Below are positions 48,846 through 58,133 of a DNA stretch of 64,000 nt, one piece after another. The position numbers and the translations under genes were made by a program. The first letter of the stretch is position 1, and each line of letters starts with the position of its first letter. The stretch is from positions 674,389-738,388 of the forward strand of contig DKPJ01000011.1 of NCBI GenBank assembly GCA_002480085.1. The letters are read 5' to 3'. The DNA comes from Enterobacteriaceae bacterium UBA7338 (GTDB lineage Bacteria; Pseudomonadota; Gammaproteobacteria; Enterobacterales; Enterobacteriaceae). The notes beneath the pieces were generated by a model. The model searched no databases. It was not told where the DNA came from and saw only the letters and a list, made by a program, of their open reading frames with translations.

Positions 48846-50162
48846 ATGAACAAAGACCTCGAAAAAAGGGTTATGCGCAAGGTTACCCTGCGCATTATTC
48901 CCTTCATCATGCTGCTGTATTTCATCGCCTTCCTCGACCGGGTTAATATTGGTTTTGCTGCCCTGACGATGAACGAAGATCTGGGCTTTTCACCGACGGT
49001 ATTCGGCCTGGGTGCAGGCATATTTTTCCTGGGCTATTTTCTCTTTGAAGTACCCTCAAACTTGATCCTGCATAAGGTCGGAGCCCGTATCTGGATCGCC
49101 CGGGTGATGATCACCTGGGGACTGGTCTCAGGCTGTATGGCTTTCGTGCAGGGCACGACCAGTTTTTATGTGCTGCGTTTTCTGCTCGGCGTCGCGGAAG
49201 CCGGTTTTTTCCCGGGCATTATTCTTTACCTGAGCTACTGGTTCCCGGCAGCAAAACGGGCCCAGGTCACCGCCATTTTTATGGCAGCCGCTCCCCTTTC
49301 AACCGCCCTGGGTTCGCCAATTTCCGCCATGCTGCTGGAGATGAACGGCCTGCTGGGTTACGCCGGCTGGCAGTGGATGTTTGTGCTGGAAGCGATCCCG
49401 GCAGTGCTGTTTGGCATCGTCGTCCTGTTTTACCTGACTGACCGCCCCGCCAAAGCGAAATGGTTGACCGAGGAGGAGCGTACCTGGCTGCAAAATACGA
49501 TGCAGGCTGAAGAGCAGGCCCGCGCAGTTGGGCAGAGCCACACCAGCGCGTGGCGCGGTTTGGCCGACAAACGGGTTCTTGCCCTGGCACTGGTCTATTT
49601 TGGCACCTCGGCCGGACTCTACACCCTGGGTATCTGGGCACCGCAAATTATTCACAGCTTCGGCGCCTCATCCTTAGAGATTGGCTTCCTCAACGCGTGC
49701 CCGGCCGTTGTCGGCGTTATCGGGATGATCCTTTGGGCTCGCCACTCGGATCGGAAAAACGAGCGCAGCTGGCACGTTATTGGTGCCTGTCTGCTGGCCG
49801 CAGCCGGGCTGGTTTATGCCGGTAACGTGAGCACCCTGTTTACCGTGATTATCGCTCTGACGCTGGTCACTGCAGGCATCAGCGCGTCGAAACCGCCGCT
49901 CTGGAGCATGCCAACGCTGTTTCTGAGCGGTCCGGCAGCGGCAGCAGGCATCGCCACCATCAACTCAATTGGTAACCTCGGAGGATTTGTCGGACCGATG
50001 ATGATCGGCGTCATCCGTCAGCAAACCGGCAGCTATACCTGGGGACTCTATTTTGTGGCCGGCCTGTTGGTCATGTCAGCGCTGATTGTCCTGATCCTGT
50101 CTGGAAAAGCGAAAAAGCCTCAGGCCACAGAACTTCCTCACCCTCATATTCACACTCATTAA
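48846..50162 (+). CDS. MFS tartrate-type transporter
   Basis: A 438-residue major facilitator protein with 12 helices of the anion:cation symporter family (NKDLEKRVMRKVTLRIIPFIMLLYFIAFLDRVNIGFA is the typical start). It resembles TtuB of Agrobacterium vitis. GGAG lies 8 bases before the ATG at 48846; an upstream ATG at 48810 lacks one. It opens the operon and is followed 18 bases later by the dehydrogenase. A histidine-rich tail (PHPHIHTH) ends the protein. Confidence 0.87.
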   Translation: MNKDLEKRVMRKVTLRIIPFIMLLYFIAFLDRVNIGFAALTMNEDLGFSPTVFGLGAGIFFLGYFLFEVPSNLILHKVGARIWIARVMITWGLVSGCMAFVQGTTSFYVLRFLLGVAEAGFFPGIILYLSYWFPAAKRAQVTAIFMAAAPLSTALGSPISAMLLEMNGLLGYAGWQWMFVLEAIPAVLFGIVVLFYLTDRPAKAKWLTEEERTWLQNTMQAEEQARAVGQSHTSAWRGLADKRVLALALVYFGTSAGLYTLGIWAPQIIHSFGASSLEIGFLNACPAVVGVIGMILWARHSDRKNERSWHVIGACLLAAAGLVYAGNVSTLFTVIIALTLVTAGISASKPPLWSMPTLFLSGPAAAAGIATINSIGNLGGFVGPMMIGVIRQQTGSYTWGLYFVAGLLVMSALIVLILSGKAKKPQATELPHPHIHTH

Positions 50163-50180
50163 TCGATACGGAGAACAACC

Positions 50181-51269
50181 ATGCGTAACTACTCTATCGC
50201 CGCTATTCCCGCCGACGGTATCGGCCCTGAAGTGATCTCTGCTGGCATCGAGGTGCTCCATGCCCTCACCCGTCAGGATCCAGAGTTGAAATTTACTGTC
50301 GAAACCTTTGACTGGGGCTCAGATTACTACAAGCGTCACGGCGTCATGATGCCGGAAACAGGATTGCAGACGCTGAAAAAATTTGATGCCATCTATTTTG
50401 GCGCGGTCGGCGCGCCGGATGTACCCGACCATATTACGCTATGGGGGTTGCGACTGCCGATCTGCCAGGGATTTGACCAGTACGCGAACGTGCGTCCAAC
50501 TAAAATCCTGCCGGGCGTGACCTCGCCGCTGCGTAACCGCGGGCCTGGCGATCTCGACTGGGTCATCGTCCGTGAAAACTCAGAGGGTGAATACTCCGGC
50601 AACGGCGGCCGGGCGCACAGAGGCCTGCCGGAGGAGGTCGGAACCGAAGTGGCGATCTTTACCCGCGTCGGCGTGACGCGCATCATGCGATACGCCTTTA
50701 AGCTGGCCCAGTCACGCCCGCGTAAGCTGCTGACGGTGGTGACCAAATCCAATGCGCAGCGCCACGGCATGGTGATGTGGGATGAAATTGCTGCCGAAGT
50801 GGCGCAGGAGTTTCCGGATGTGCAGTGGGACAAAATGCTGGTTGATGCCATGACGCATCGCATGACGCTGCATCCGCAGAGCCTTGACACCATTGTCGCG
50901 ACCAACCTGCACGCTGATATTTTATCGGATCTGGCTGGCGCGCTGGCAGGCAGTCTTGGCGTGGCACCGACGGCAAATATCGACCCTGAGCGTCGTTTCC
51001 CCTCCATGTTTGAACCCATCCATGGCTCAGCGTTTGATATCACCGGCAAGGGCATCGCAAATCCGATCGCTACCTTCTGGACTGCCGTGCAGATGCTGGA
51101 GCACCTGGGCGAACGTGACGCCGCCGCGCTGATCATGGAGGGGATTGAGTATGTCTGCACCAATGGCATTCTGACGCCTGACGTTGGCGGCACGGCAAAA
51201 ACCGCCGATGTCACCCGCGCGGTAGTGCAGTTTATTGAATCCCGGGCCACCGTTGCTGAGAGCGCGTAA
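50181..51269 (+). CDS. Tartrate dehydrogenase/decarboxylase (D-malate dehydrogenase family)
   Basis: A 362-residue enzyme of the isocitrate/isopropylmalate dehydrogenase family. IPADGIGPEV, the substrate loop VRPTKILPGV, VRENSEGEYSGNGGRAH and DILSDLAGALAGSLGVAPTANI are seen. TtuC/YeaU-type enzymes act on L-tartrate, meso-tartrate and D-malate with NAD and Mn2+. The following glycerate kinase favours tartrate to D-glycerate over D-malate. GGAG stands before the ATG. Confidence 0.88.
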   Translation: MRNYSIAAIPADGIGPEVISAGIEVLHALTRQDPELKFTVETFDWGSDYYKRHGVMMPETGLQTLKKFDAIYFGAVGAPDVPDHITLWGLRLPICQGFDQYANVRPTKILPGVTSPLRNRGPGDLDWVIVRENSEGEYSGNGGRAHRGLPEEVGTEVAIFTRVGVTRIMRYAFKLAQSRPRKLLTVVTKSNAQRHGMVMWDEIAAEVAQEFPDVQWDKMLVDAMTHRMTLHPQSLDTIVATNLHADILSDLAGALAGSLGVAPTANIDPERRFPSMFEPIHGSAFDITGKGIANPIATFWTAVQMLEHLGERDAAALIMEGIEYVCTNGILTPDVGGTAKTADVTRAVVQFIESRATVAESA

Positions 51270-51271
51270 AG

Positions 51272-52531
51272 ATGAGAGATGAACAGGCTGCAGAGATCCT
51301 GCAGGATATTTTTAAGCAGGCTGTTGATAGCGCCCGCCCCGGGCCTGTCATCCCACCCGCCCTGCCGCAGAAGCCGAAAGGTCGCTGTATTGTGGTGGGG
51401 GCCGGTAAAGCCTCTGCCGCTATGGCAGCGGCGGTGGATGCAGCCTGGCCAGATGTGAACGTCAGCGGCGTCGTGGTCACGCGTTATGGCCACGCCGTGC
51501 CTGCGGGACGGATCCGGATCCTGGAAGCGTCCCATCCGGTCTCGGACGCGATGAGTGAAACCGCCGCGATGCTGATTGTAGAGTCCCTGCGCGGGCTGAC
51601 CAGGGACGATCTGGTGCTGGCACTGATGTCCGGTGGCGGTTCGGCCCTGATGGCGCTACCCGCACCGGGCCTTACGCTGGCGGATAAACAGGCCATCACG
51701 CGCGCCCTGTTGCACTGCGGGGCCAATATCAGGGAGATGAACCTGGTGCGGCGGCATCTTTCAGCAGTCAAAGGCGGCAAGCTGGCCGCGATGGCGCAGC
51801 CGGCGCGCGTGGTCTCGCTGATCATCAGCGACGTCCCGGGGGATAATCCGGCGGATATCGCTTCTGGACCAACGGTGGCGGACAGTACCACGCCGGGCGA
51901 TGCCCTGAAGGTACTTGAACGCTACGGGATTGCAGTCTCCGAGCCGGTACGTGCTGTGCTGAGCAAGCCACGCCCTCCGTCAGCCGGAGCACCAAACGGC
52001 GAGATTAACCTGATAGCCACTCCAGCCATGGCGTTGAGGGCAGCTGCCGATGCGGCGCGGGATCGTGGCATAACGCCGCTTATCCTTGGCGATGCCATAG
52101 AAGGAGAGAGTCGGGAGGCAGCAATCATAATGGCGGGTATCGCCAAATCGGTGAAGCAGCATGGCCAACCGCTGAGTGGGCCTGCCCTGCTGCTCTCCGG
52201 GGGTGAAACCACGGTCACAGTGCGCGATGGCCGCGCCGGTAAAGGGGGACGGAACACCGAGTTTCTGCTCAGTCTCGCCTGCGCGCTACAGGGCGAAGGT
52301 GGGATCTGGGCGGTTGCCGGTGACAGCGACGGTATTGACGGCACGGAAGATGCAGCGGGTGCCCTGATCTTCCCCGATACCCTGGCACGCGGCAGGCTAA
52401 AGGGCCTTAATGCTGCGAGTTATCTGGATGAGCATGACAGCTACAGCTATTTTCATGCCCTTGACGATCTCCTGCTCACCGGCCCGACGCTCACTAACGT
52501 CAATGATATCCGGGCAATATTAGTGGTTTAA
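51272..52531 (+). CDS. Glycerate 2-kinase / TtuD-type hydroxypyruvate reductase (MOFRL family)
   Basis: A 419-residue protein of the GckA/TtuD family (DUF4147 plus C-terminal MOFRL domain). Conserved: IVVGAGKASAAMAAAV, EASHPVSDAMS, LMSGGGSALMALPAPGLTLADK, IISDVPGDNPADIASGPTVAD and LLLSGGETTVTV, GDSDGIDG. Members phosphorylate D-glycerate at C2; older TtuD annotation reads hydroxypyruvate reductase. It starts 2 bases after the dehydrogenase stop. It would feed tartrate-derived glycerate into glycolysis as 2-phosphoglycerate. Confidence 0.85.
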   Translation: MRDEQAAEILQDIFKQAVDSARPGPVIPPALPQKPKGRCIVVGAGKASAAMAAAVDAAWPDVNVSGVVVTRYGHAVPAGRIRILEASHPVSDAMSETAAMLIVESLRGLTRDDLVLALMSGGGSALMALPAPGLTLADKQAITRALLHCGANIREMNLVRRHLSAVKGGKLAAMAQPARVVSLIISDVPGDNPADIASGPTVADSTTPGDALKVLERYGIAVSEPVRAVLSKPRPPSAGAPNGEINLIATPAMALRAAADAARDRGITPLILGDAIEGESREAAIIMAGIAKSVKQHGQPLSGPALLLSGGETTVTVRDGRAGKGGRNTEFLLSLACALQGEGGIWAVAGDSDGIDGTEDAAGALIFPDTLARGRLKGLNAASYLDEHDSYSYFHALDDLLLTGPTLTNVNDIRAILVV

Positions 52532-52537
52532 TCCCTG

Positions 52538-52563
52538 TGCTCTCCCGGTAACATAGGAGAGCA
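52538..52563 (+). terminator. Hairpin after the tartrate operon
   Basis: TGCTCTCC (52538-52545) pairs with GGAGAGCA (52556-52563), 7 bases after the stop, followed by TTATCC. The T tract is short, so this is a probable but weak terminator. Confidence 0.5.
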
Positions 52564-52692
52564 TTATCCAAATTTCAAAAGTTTTCAGGATACCCCAGCC
52601 TGTCATGGGCATACTGGCCTGTACACGCAGAGCAATCACCGCGTCGCCTAATGCCCATATCTTTATGAACGCCCCTTAGTGTAAGCGGTTAA

Positions 52693-54036
52693 TTAGAACA
52701 AATATTTAAATCGAACCCGTGCGCCGTAGCGTTGGTCGTCGCTGCCCGTTTGTGCGGCTGAAGAGTCCAGCCAGGAGGCGTAAGCCCCAAGATAGATATT
52801 GAAATTTGGCATATCCATGATGTTCGGCAGCTGCCAGGAGGTGTGAATGGTATGAATGTCGTAGCGGCCCGGCGCGAGGATCACACAGTCGCTATCGCAC
52901 TCTGCGCTAACGCCCGCCATATTGAACTGGTCGATTTTATTGTGGGCGTAGATATAGCCCAGCTCAACGCGGTGCCATAACGCATTGATTCCGGCACTGA
53001 AGTCTTTCTCGTCGGTCGCATCAAGGTAAGCGGTGCTCAGGTTCACCACCGCGCCGTTTTCCGCATCGGCCCTGAGCGTGTTCCATGTCATGGTCATACC
53101 GTAACCGGTACGGCTGGACTGATCCTGGAAGCGTCCATTCGCCTGCTGGTAGCCGTAGGCGTTGTTCACGAGGTTACTCTCCAGCGCGGCGGCTACTGAC
53201 CACGGTCCAGACTGCCATGCGGCTACCGGACGGACATATACCACGTTTTTACGGTTATCCAGCGCGTTGCCGTGGTAGTTCCCATCGACAAACAGGGCGC
53301 TGCCGTCCTCGATTAGGGTATTCACCTCAACATACCAGTTATCCAGGTTTTTGCTGAGCAGGAAATTGCCGCCGCTGTTGCTGCGTCCTCGTCCCTCTTT
53401 CATCATGTAGATATAGCCGTAACCGTCACTATAGAGATCGTTGGCGGTATTGCCGGAATACTCAATAAACGTATCCTGATTCAGCGGGAACATATCCCAG
53501 GCTTCGAAGCGCCCGATTTTAATTTTCCAGTCATCTTCCTGACCGAAGAAAAAAGCCGCATCGTCGAGATTCATTTTACCGCTCATGTCCGCCAGCGGCT
53601 GCACGCTGAAGCCAGCATATTTGCCGTCAGCACCTTTACGCATGCCGTCAAAGCCCAGAAGAATACGGCCGTTAATATCCCAGCGCTCTTTTTCACCCGG
53701 CGTCCAGTTTTTATTGGCGCTGGTTTTGAGCGATGTCAGCCCGCCGGTGCGGCTGGCTCCGTCCATATTAAATTCCACGTCACCATAAAATTTCAAATCG
53801 CCGGTATCGTTAACCTGTAGCGTGGGCTTTGCCGGTGCGGTGGTGGCCACCGTACGGGGTGCCTCCCGCTGCTTCAGGGCGCGGATCTCCGCTTCCGCAC
53901 TGGCGGCGCGCGCTTCGGTGGCTTTCAATCTGTTTTCCATTTGCGCCAGCCGCTCTTCCAGAGAAAGGCTATCCTGCGCACACACCACGCCGCTGAATAC
54001 AGACGTCAACATACAACCGACCCAGACTATTTTCAT
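52693..54036 (-). CDS. ScrY/RafY-type carbohydrate porin
   Basis: A 447-residue outer-membrane protein of the LamB/ScrY/RafY group. The signal peptide covers residues 1-20 (ending VCA-QDS). Residues about 23-56 form an N-terminal coiled coil (SLEERLAQMENRLKATEARAA), as in ScrY. An 18-strand-type barrel follows, ending in the outer-membrane signal Phe (KYLF). It lies downstream of cscA on the same strand with 120 bases and a hairpin between, so it may have its own promoter as well. Likely role: diffusion of sucrose or raffinose. Confidence 0.85.
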   Translation of the reverse strand: MKIVWVGCMLTSVFSGVVCAQDSLSLEERLAQMENRLKATEARAASAEAEIRALKQREAPRTVATTAPAKPTLQVNDTGDLKFYGDVEFNMDGASRTGGLTSLKTSANKNWTPGEKERWDINGRILLGFDGMRKGADGKYAGFSVQPLADMSGKMNLDDAAFFFGQEDDWKIKIGRFEAWDMFPLNQDTFIEYSGNTANDLYSDGYGYIYMMKEGRGRSNSGGNFLLSKNLDNWYVEVNTLIEDGSALFVDGNYHGNALDNRKNVVYVRPVAAWQSGPWSVAAALESNLVNNAYGYQQANGRFQDQSSRTGYGMTMTWNTLRADAENGAVVNLSTAYLDATDEKDFSAGINALWHRVELGYIYAHNKIDQFNMAGVSAECDSDCVILAPGRYDIHTIHTSWQLPNIMDMPNFNIYLGAYASWLDSSAAQTGSDDQRYGARVRFKYLF

Positions 54037-54110
54037 CGGGAAACCTTTTTATTATCGAGTAACCAGTTATTAATTATGTAGGGGTGAAATCTGGCGATAG
54101 AGACAGCACT

Positions 54111-54136
54111 AACCCGCCCATCGCCGGGGACGGGTT
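54111..54136 (-). terminator. Hairpin between cscA-like gene and porin gene
   Basis: AACCCG (54111-54116) and CGGGTT (54131-54136), with further C/G pairing inside, form a stem 20 bases after the invertase stop. No strong T tract follows, so it may attenuate rather than end transcription into the porin gene. Confidence 0.35.
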
Positions 54137-54156
54137 ATTAACCATGCATGGTTTAT

Positions 54157-55590
54157 TTATTCAAGCTGCCATGCTCCGCCGTCGGACAGTGACGCACTGC
54201 CGCTCCAGGCGAATATACGTAATTCCCGCTGCCCGGCATCGGGATAGATACGGCTGCTGAGGCACGCCTCGCCATCATTGACAAATACCTCAACGGATGA
54301 GCTGTCAATAAATACGCGCAGAGTGAGGTCGCAATCGAGCGTTAACGGTACGCTGCGCGTCCCGCATAAACCGTGCTGCGGGTAGTGACGTTCCAGCACC
54401 AGACGCTGCATTTGAGCATCGACGTATACCCGCAGGCCGTCGCCGAGACTCAGGCCATACTGTTCGGCGGTGCTATCCGCGCCTTTCCAGTTCAGCACCA
54501 CTTCCATCGCGTCGGCGTTGTCCGCAACGCTAATTTGCTGATTACTGAGCGTGCTGACCGGCCAGGGATACCAGCTCTGACGCAGGCATTCCACCTCCTT
54601 TGCCGGGCGCATTTGCAGACGATTGTCCGCACTAAGGCTCAGCTCACGCGGCAGCGACAGCATCCCGGCCCAACCGTCCTGCTGCTCCGGCAGCGGCGAC
54701 TCCCACATATCCAGCCAGCCAATCACAATGCGTCGCCCGTCCGGCGTCAGGAAACTCTGCGGCGCGTAAAAGTCATGCCCGTGATCCAGCTCGACAAACT
54801 CACCAGCGCGAACAAACGACTGACCGGGCTGCCAGTCCCCCAGCAGATAGCCGCTCTGGAACAGATTACGGTTTTTAAAGCCGTGGGCGGTTATGCCCTG
54901 CGGGGAGAACATCAGCACACGCTTATCGCCAAGTGTGAAGAAGTCCGGACACTCCCACATGAACCCCATTCCGGCCTCGGCTTGATCAAGAACGCCCTCC
55001 TCCTGCCAATGGCGCAGATCCGCTGAGCGATACAGCCGCACCTGCCCGATCTCACCCAGACGTGCACCGACGACCATGTACCAACTCTCTCCTTCGCGCC
55101 AGACCTTCGGATCGCGGAAGTGATGCACGCCCGGCGGCGTCTCTACCACAATGCCCTGGCGTTCAAAGTGAATACCGTCGTGACTGGTCGCCAGGCACTG
55201 CACCTGATAGAGATTGTCTTCGTTATCGCTATCGCCGTGGAATTTATGCCCGGTGTAGATCAGCGCCAGCGTGTCGCCGTCTACTACCGCCGAGCCGGAA
55301 AAGCAGCCGTCTTTGTCTTCCGGTCCTTCCGGGGCGATCGCCACCGGCAAATGTTCCCAGTGGACCAGATCCAGACTGCGCGCATGTCCCCAGTGCATCG
55401 GTCCCCATTGAGGGGAGTAGGGATGATGCTGATAGAAGGCGTGGTACCAGCCGTCGAACCATACCAGCCCGTTGGGATCGTTCATCCAGCCCGCTCTGGC
55501 GGCCAAATGGTAGCGCGGATACCAGCGCAGGTTGAGCGCGTCGCGCGTCGCCTTAAGTTCCTGTTCAGCGTCAGCAATTGAGTAGGTCAT
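54157..55590 (-). CDS. cscA: Sucrose hydrolase (GH32 invertase), CscA-like
   Basis: A 477-residue glycoside hydrolase family 32 enzyme, the E. coli CscA length. GH32 motifs: nucleophile Asp in WMNDPNGLVW, FRDPKVW, and the acid/base Glu in MWECPDFF; FSGSAV is also present. No signal peptide, so it cleaves sucrose in the cytoplasm to glucose and fructose. The start is the ATG at 55590 (MTYSIADAEQ), with GAG upstream; a GTG at 55599 would add three residues. It follows the permease by 18 bases. A raffinose invertase (RafD) role cannot be excluded. Confidence 0.87.
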   Translation of the reverse strand: MTYSIADAEQELKATRDALNLRWYPRYHLAARAGWMNDPNGLVWFDGWYHAFYQHHPYSPQWGPMHWGHARSLDLVHWEHLPVAIAPEGPEDKDGCFSGSAVVDGDTLALIYTGHKFHGDSDNEDNLYQVQCLATSHDGIHFERQGIVVETPPGVHHFRDPKVWREGESWYMVVGARLGEIGQVRLYRSADLRHWQEEGVLDQAEAGMGFMWECPDFFTLGDKRVLMFSPQGITAHGFKNRNLFQSGYLLGDWQPGQSFVRAGEFVELDHGHDFYAPQSFLTPDGRRIVIGWLDMWESPLPEQQDGWAGMLSLPRELSLSADNRLQMRPAKEVECLRQSWYPWPVSTLSNQQISVADNADAMEVVLNWKGADSTAEQYGLSLGDGLRVYVDAQMQRLVLERHYPQHGLCGTRSVPLTLDCDLTLRVFIDSSSVEVFVNDGEACLSSRIYPDAGQRELRIFAWSGSASLSDGGAWQLE

Positions 55591-55608
55591 AGTCTTCACT
55601 CTTTTCAG

Positions 55609-56850
55609 TCAGATAGCGGAAAGTTGTGGCAGCTGCGGATCCGCCGAAGCGTTGCCGGATCGCAGTAAAAACATGGAGATAAAGGTAATGCCGAACACCA
55701 GCATGCCCATAAACAGGTAGGATTCAGCGAAGCCATATTTTTCGTAGCTGTAGCCTGCCAGCGGCGACAGCACCGAGGCGATCACCGAGCTGGTGCAGGC
55801 GAAGCCCACCAGATAGAGGGTGGATGAGAGGCGCTTATCAAAGTTCAGGCTGTTGTATTTGAAGATCGCCACCAGCAGCACCGGCAGTTCAACGGCGTGG
55901 AGCAGTTTAGTAATGGAGATCAGCAGTGGCCCTTCCACCATCCCGGAGGCGATCATGCGCATCGCCATCACCATGCCGGCGAATATCAGGCCGTTTTTGG
56001 CCCCAACGCGATTCACCAGCCACGGGGCGCAAAACATCCCGGCAGCTTCCAGGAACACCTGAAACGAATTTAGATAGCCGTACATCGCATTGCCTTCCTG
56101 CGGCGTGGCAAACTGCGAGGAGAAATAGACCGGAAACTGTTGGTCGTAAACGCCGTAAATACAGGTGCCAACGACGAAGAACACCAGCGCCCAGAAGCGC
56201 GGCAGGGTCAGCAGACGCAGCGCGTCCTGAAGCGTCACCTTGCCCCCCGCCACCGCCTCCTGCATGGCATGGGGTGCAGAGGAGACCCGCAGCCGGGCCA
56301 GCAGCAGCAGGAATATTAGCCCGGCGCCGCTGGCGACCGCAAAGTTCAGCTTCGGATCGATGTTAAACAGCAGTCCGGCGAAAAATGTTGCTACCGCCCA
56401 GCCCAGCGATCCCCACATTCGCGCTTTGCCAAATTCAAACTGACTCTGTCGCGCCACGCGCTCGGTATAGGACTCCAGCACGCCGATCCCGCCGTTAAAG
56501 GTCAGGCCGATAAAGATGCCGCCAAACACGCTGCCAAGCAAAATGTTGATTTTTAGCAGATATCCAAACAGCAGATAGGCCGGGCCGGAGAGGATCAGCA
56601 TCGCCGTGAGATACCACAGCAGATGTTTACGCAGGCCGAGCTTATCCTGAATAAAGCCGTAACAGATCTGCGCGAACAGGGCAGAGACCGACAGCACCGC
56701 AAAAATAATCCCGGTATCCCCTGCTTTCAGCCCGACCTCCTGATGCAGCCAAATGGACAGCAACGAACCGGAGGAGGACCAGGTGACAAAAAAGAAGAAC
56801 AGTAAGGCACTGAGTAAGGGATAACTGTGAGAATGATGGGCTTTCATCAT
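55609..56850 (-). CDS. cscB: Sucrose:H+ symporter, CscB-like (LacY family)
   Basis: A 413-residue oligosaccharide:H+ symporter with 12 helices. Key LacY-family features: FFFFVTWSSSGSLLSIWLHQEVGL at the start, FGKARMWGSLGWAVATF, and the helix-10 His-Glu pair in TKLLHAVELPVLLVA. CscB and RafB both fit; the partner invertase and porin do not separate sucrose from raffinose. The start is the first of two ATGs at 56850, with GAG 6 bases before. It is the first gene of the operon, facing cscR. Confidence 0.88.
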   Translation of the reverse strand: MMKAHHSHSYPLLSALLFFFFVTWSSSGSLLSIWLHQEVGLKAGDTGIIFAVLSVSALFAQICYGFIQDKLGLRKHLLWYLTAMLILSGPAYLLFGYLLKINILLGSVFGGIFIGLTFNGGIGVLESYTERVARQSQFEFGKARMWGSLGWAVATFFAGLLFNIDPKLNFAVASGAGLIFLLLLARLRVSSAPHAMQEAVAGGKVTLQDALRLLTLPRFWALVFFVVGTCIYGVYDQQFPVYFSSQFATPQEGNAMYGYLNSFQVFLEAAGMFCAPWLVNRVGAKNGLIFAGMVMAMRMIASGMVEGPLLISITKLLHAVELPVLLVAIFKYNSLNFDKRLSSTLYLVGFACTSSVIASVLSPLAGYSYEKYGFAESYLFMGMLVFGITFISMFLLRSGNASADPQLPQLSAI

Positions 56851-56880
56851 GGCGATCTCATGTTGGGGTAATGACCCAAT

Positions 56881-56892
56881 GGTAACGTTAAC
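56881..56892. promoter_or_regulatory. CscR operator 1 (LacI type)
   Basis: GGTAACGTTAAC matches the palindrome GTTAACGTTAAC at all but one position. It lies 30 bases upstream of the permease ATG, probably near its promoter start. Confidence 0.65.
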
Positions 56893-56925
56893 AAAAGACA
56901 GCGCTCACGCCATTTTGCTGAGATT

Positions 56926-56941
56926 CATGATGTTAATCACA
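56926..56941. promoter_or_regulatory. CRP-like site in the csc control region
   Basis: CATGA-TGTTAA-TCACA has one perfect half and a 3/5 half of the CRP consensus. It stands between the two LacI-type operators, as expected for a sugar operon under glucose control. Confidence 0.5.
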
Positions 56942-56944
56942 TAA

Positions 56945-56956
56945 GTTAACGTTAAC
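56945..56956. promoter_or_regulatory. CscR operator 2 (LacI type)
   Basis: GTTAACGTTAAC is a perfect 12-base palindrome with the central CG typical of LacI/GalR operators. Its centre is 64 bases (about six helical turns) from operator 1, an arrangement that would allow DNA looping. Confidence 0.7.
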
Positions 56957-57093
56957 ATAGTAAGAATGAGATCGTGGTCAACATTTCTTGCCATTGGTCT
57001 GCAACACCTGGAGCGAAGATTAGCGTATGATCCTTTTACATCAGCAACTTAGTTATACTGCCTAAGCAGCACGGCAATGATGGAGTAAGACAG

Positions 57094-58089
57094 ATGGCAT
57101 CCCTGAAAGATGTGGCAAAACTGGCAAACGTATCGCTGATGACCGTGTCGCGTGCGCTGAACAACCCGGAACGGTTAAAACCTGAGACCCTTGCCCGCGT
57201 GCAGCAGGCCATTCAGCAAACCAATTACGTGCCGGATTTATCAGCCAAGAAGATCCGCGGTGCCCACGCCTCGCCGAGCACTATTGGGGTACTGGCACTG
57301 GATACCGTGACGACACCCTTCTCGGTGGAGATCACGCTCTCTATCGAAGAGACCGCTCGTGCCCACGGCTGGAACAGTTTTGTGGTCAACATGTTTTCCG
57401 ACGATAGCCCTGAAACCATGGTTGATCTACTGCTCTCTCACCGTCCGGATGGCATTATCTTTACCACCATGGGTCTACGTCAGGTCCCGCTGCCCGCCAA
57501 GCTGCGGACCCTGCCCTGCGTACTGGCAAACTGTGAAAGCCTGCACGAGCCGGTGGCGAGCTATATTCCGGACGATGAACAGGGCCAGTATACCGCCGTC
57601 AAGGCGTTACTGGCCGCAGGCTACTGTCGTCCGCTCTGCCTGCATCTACCGGCAAAGCATCTGGCGACCATACGTCGTCGTCAGGGGCTGGAGCGCGCCT
57701 GCCGCGAAGCTAATGTCGATCCCGACACGCTCGACCATGTTTATATGGAATTTGGCGATGAACACTACCGCGATATGCCCGCCCAGCTGCTGGCGCATAT
57801 CCATCAGGGCAAGCCGCTATTTGACTCCGTGATTTGCGGTAACGATCGCATTGCATTTATGGTGTACCAGACGCTGCTGTCCCAAGGACTGCGTATCCCG
57901 CAGGACGTCGCTGTGCTGGGCTACGACAATATGGTGGGCATTGGCGATCTGTTCTTTCCGCCGCTGTCAACGGTACAGTTGCCGCACTATGATATTGGCC
58001 GCCTGAGCGCGCTGCATATCATTAATCAGGAGACGCACAACGATACCATTCGCGTTGCAAGCCCGCTGTTGCTACGGGAGTCACTTTGA
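57094..58089 (+). CDS. cscR: LacI-family sucrose repressor, CscR-like
   Basis: A 331-residue LacI-type repressor. The helix-turn-helix and hinge are clear (ASLKDVAKLANVSLMTVSRALNNPERLKPETLARVQQAI). The rest is a periplasmic-binding-fold effector domain with HRPDGIIFTTMG, ICGNDRIAF and DVAVLGYDN. GGAG precedes the ATG. It is divergent from cscB, with two operator palindromes in the shared 243-base gap. It probably represses the permease, invertase and porin genes until sucrose or fructose is present. Confidence 0.87.
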   Translation: MASLKDVAKLANVSLMTVSRALNNPERLKPETLARVQQAIQQTNYVPDLSAKKIRGAHASPSTIGVLALDTVTTPFSVEITLSIEETARAHGWNSFVVNMFSDDSPETMVDLLLSHRPDGIIFTTMGLRQVPLPAKLRTLPCVLANCESLHEPVASYIPDDEQGQYTAVKALLAAGYCRPLCLHLPAKHLATIRRRQGLERACREANVDPDTLDHVYMEFGDEHYRDMPAQLLAHIHQGKPLFDSVICGNDRIAFMVYQTLLSQGLRIPQDVAVLGYDNMVGIGDLFFPPLSTVQLPHYDIGRLSALHIINQETHNDTIRVASPLLLRESL

Positions 58090-58133
58090 GAGCACGCCCC
58101 CGTTGAAGCTGAACGGGAGCGCGCCAGGGTAGA

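Noticed and set aside
50393..51535. 380-codon minus-strand frame across the tartrate dehydrogenase and kinase genes
   Set aside because: It spans two genuine coupled genes and its translation is low-complexity Ser/Arg-rich.
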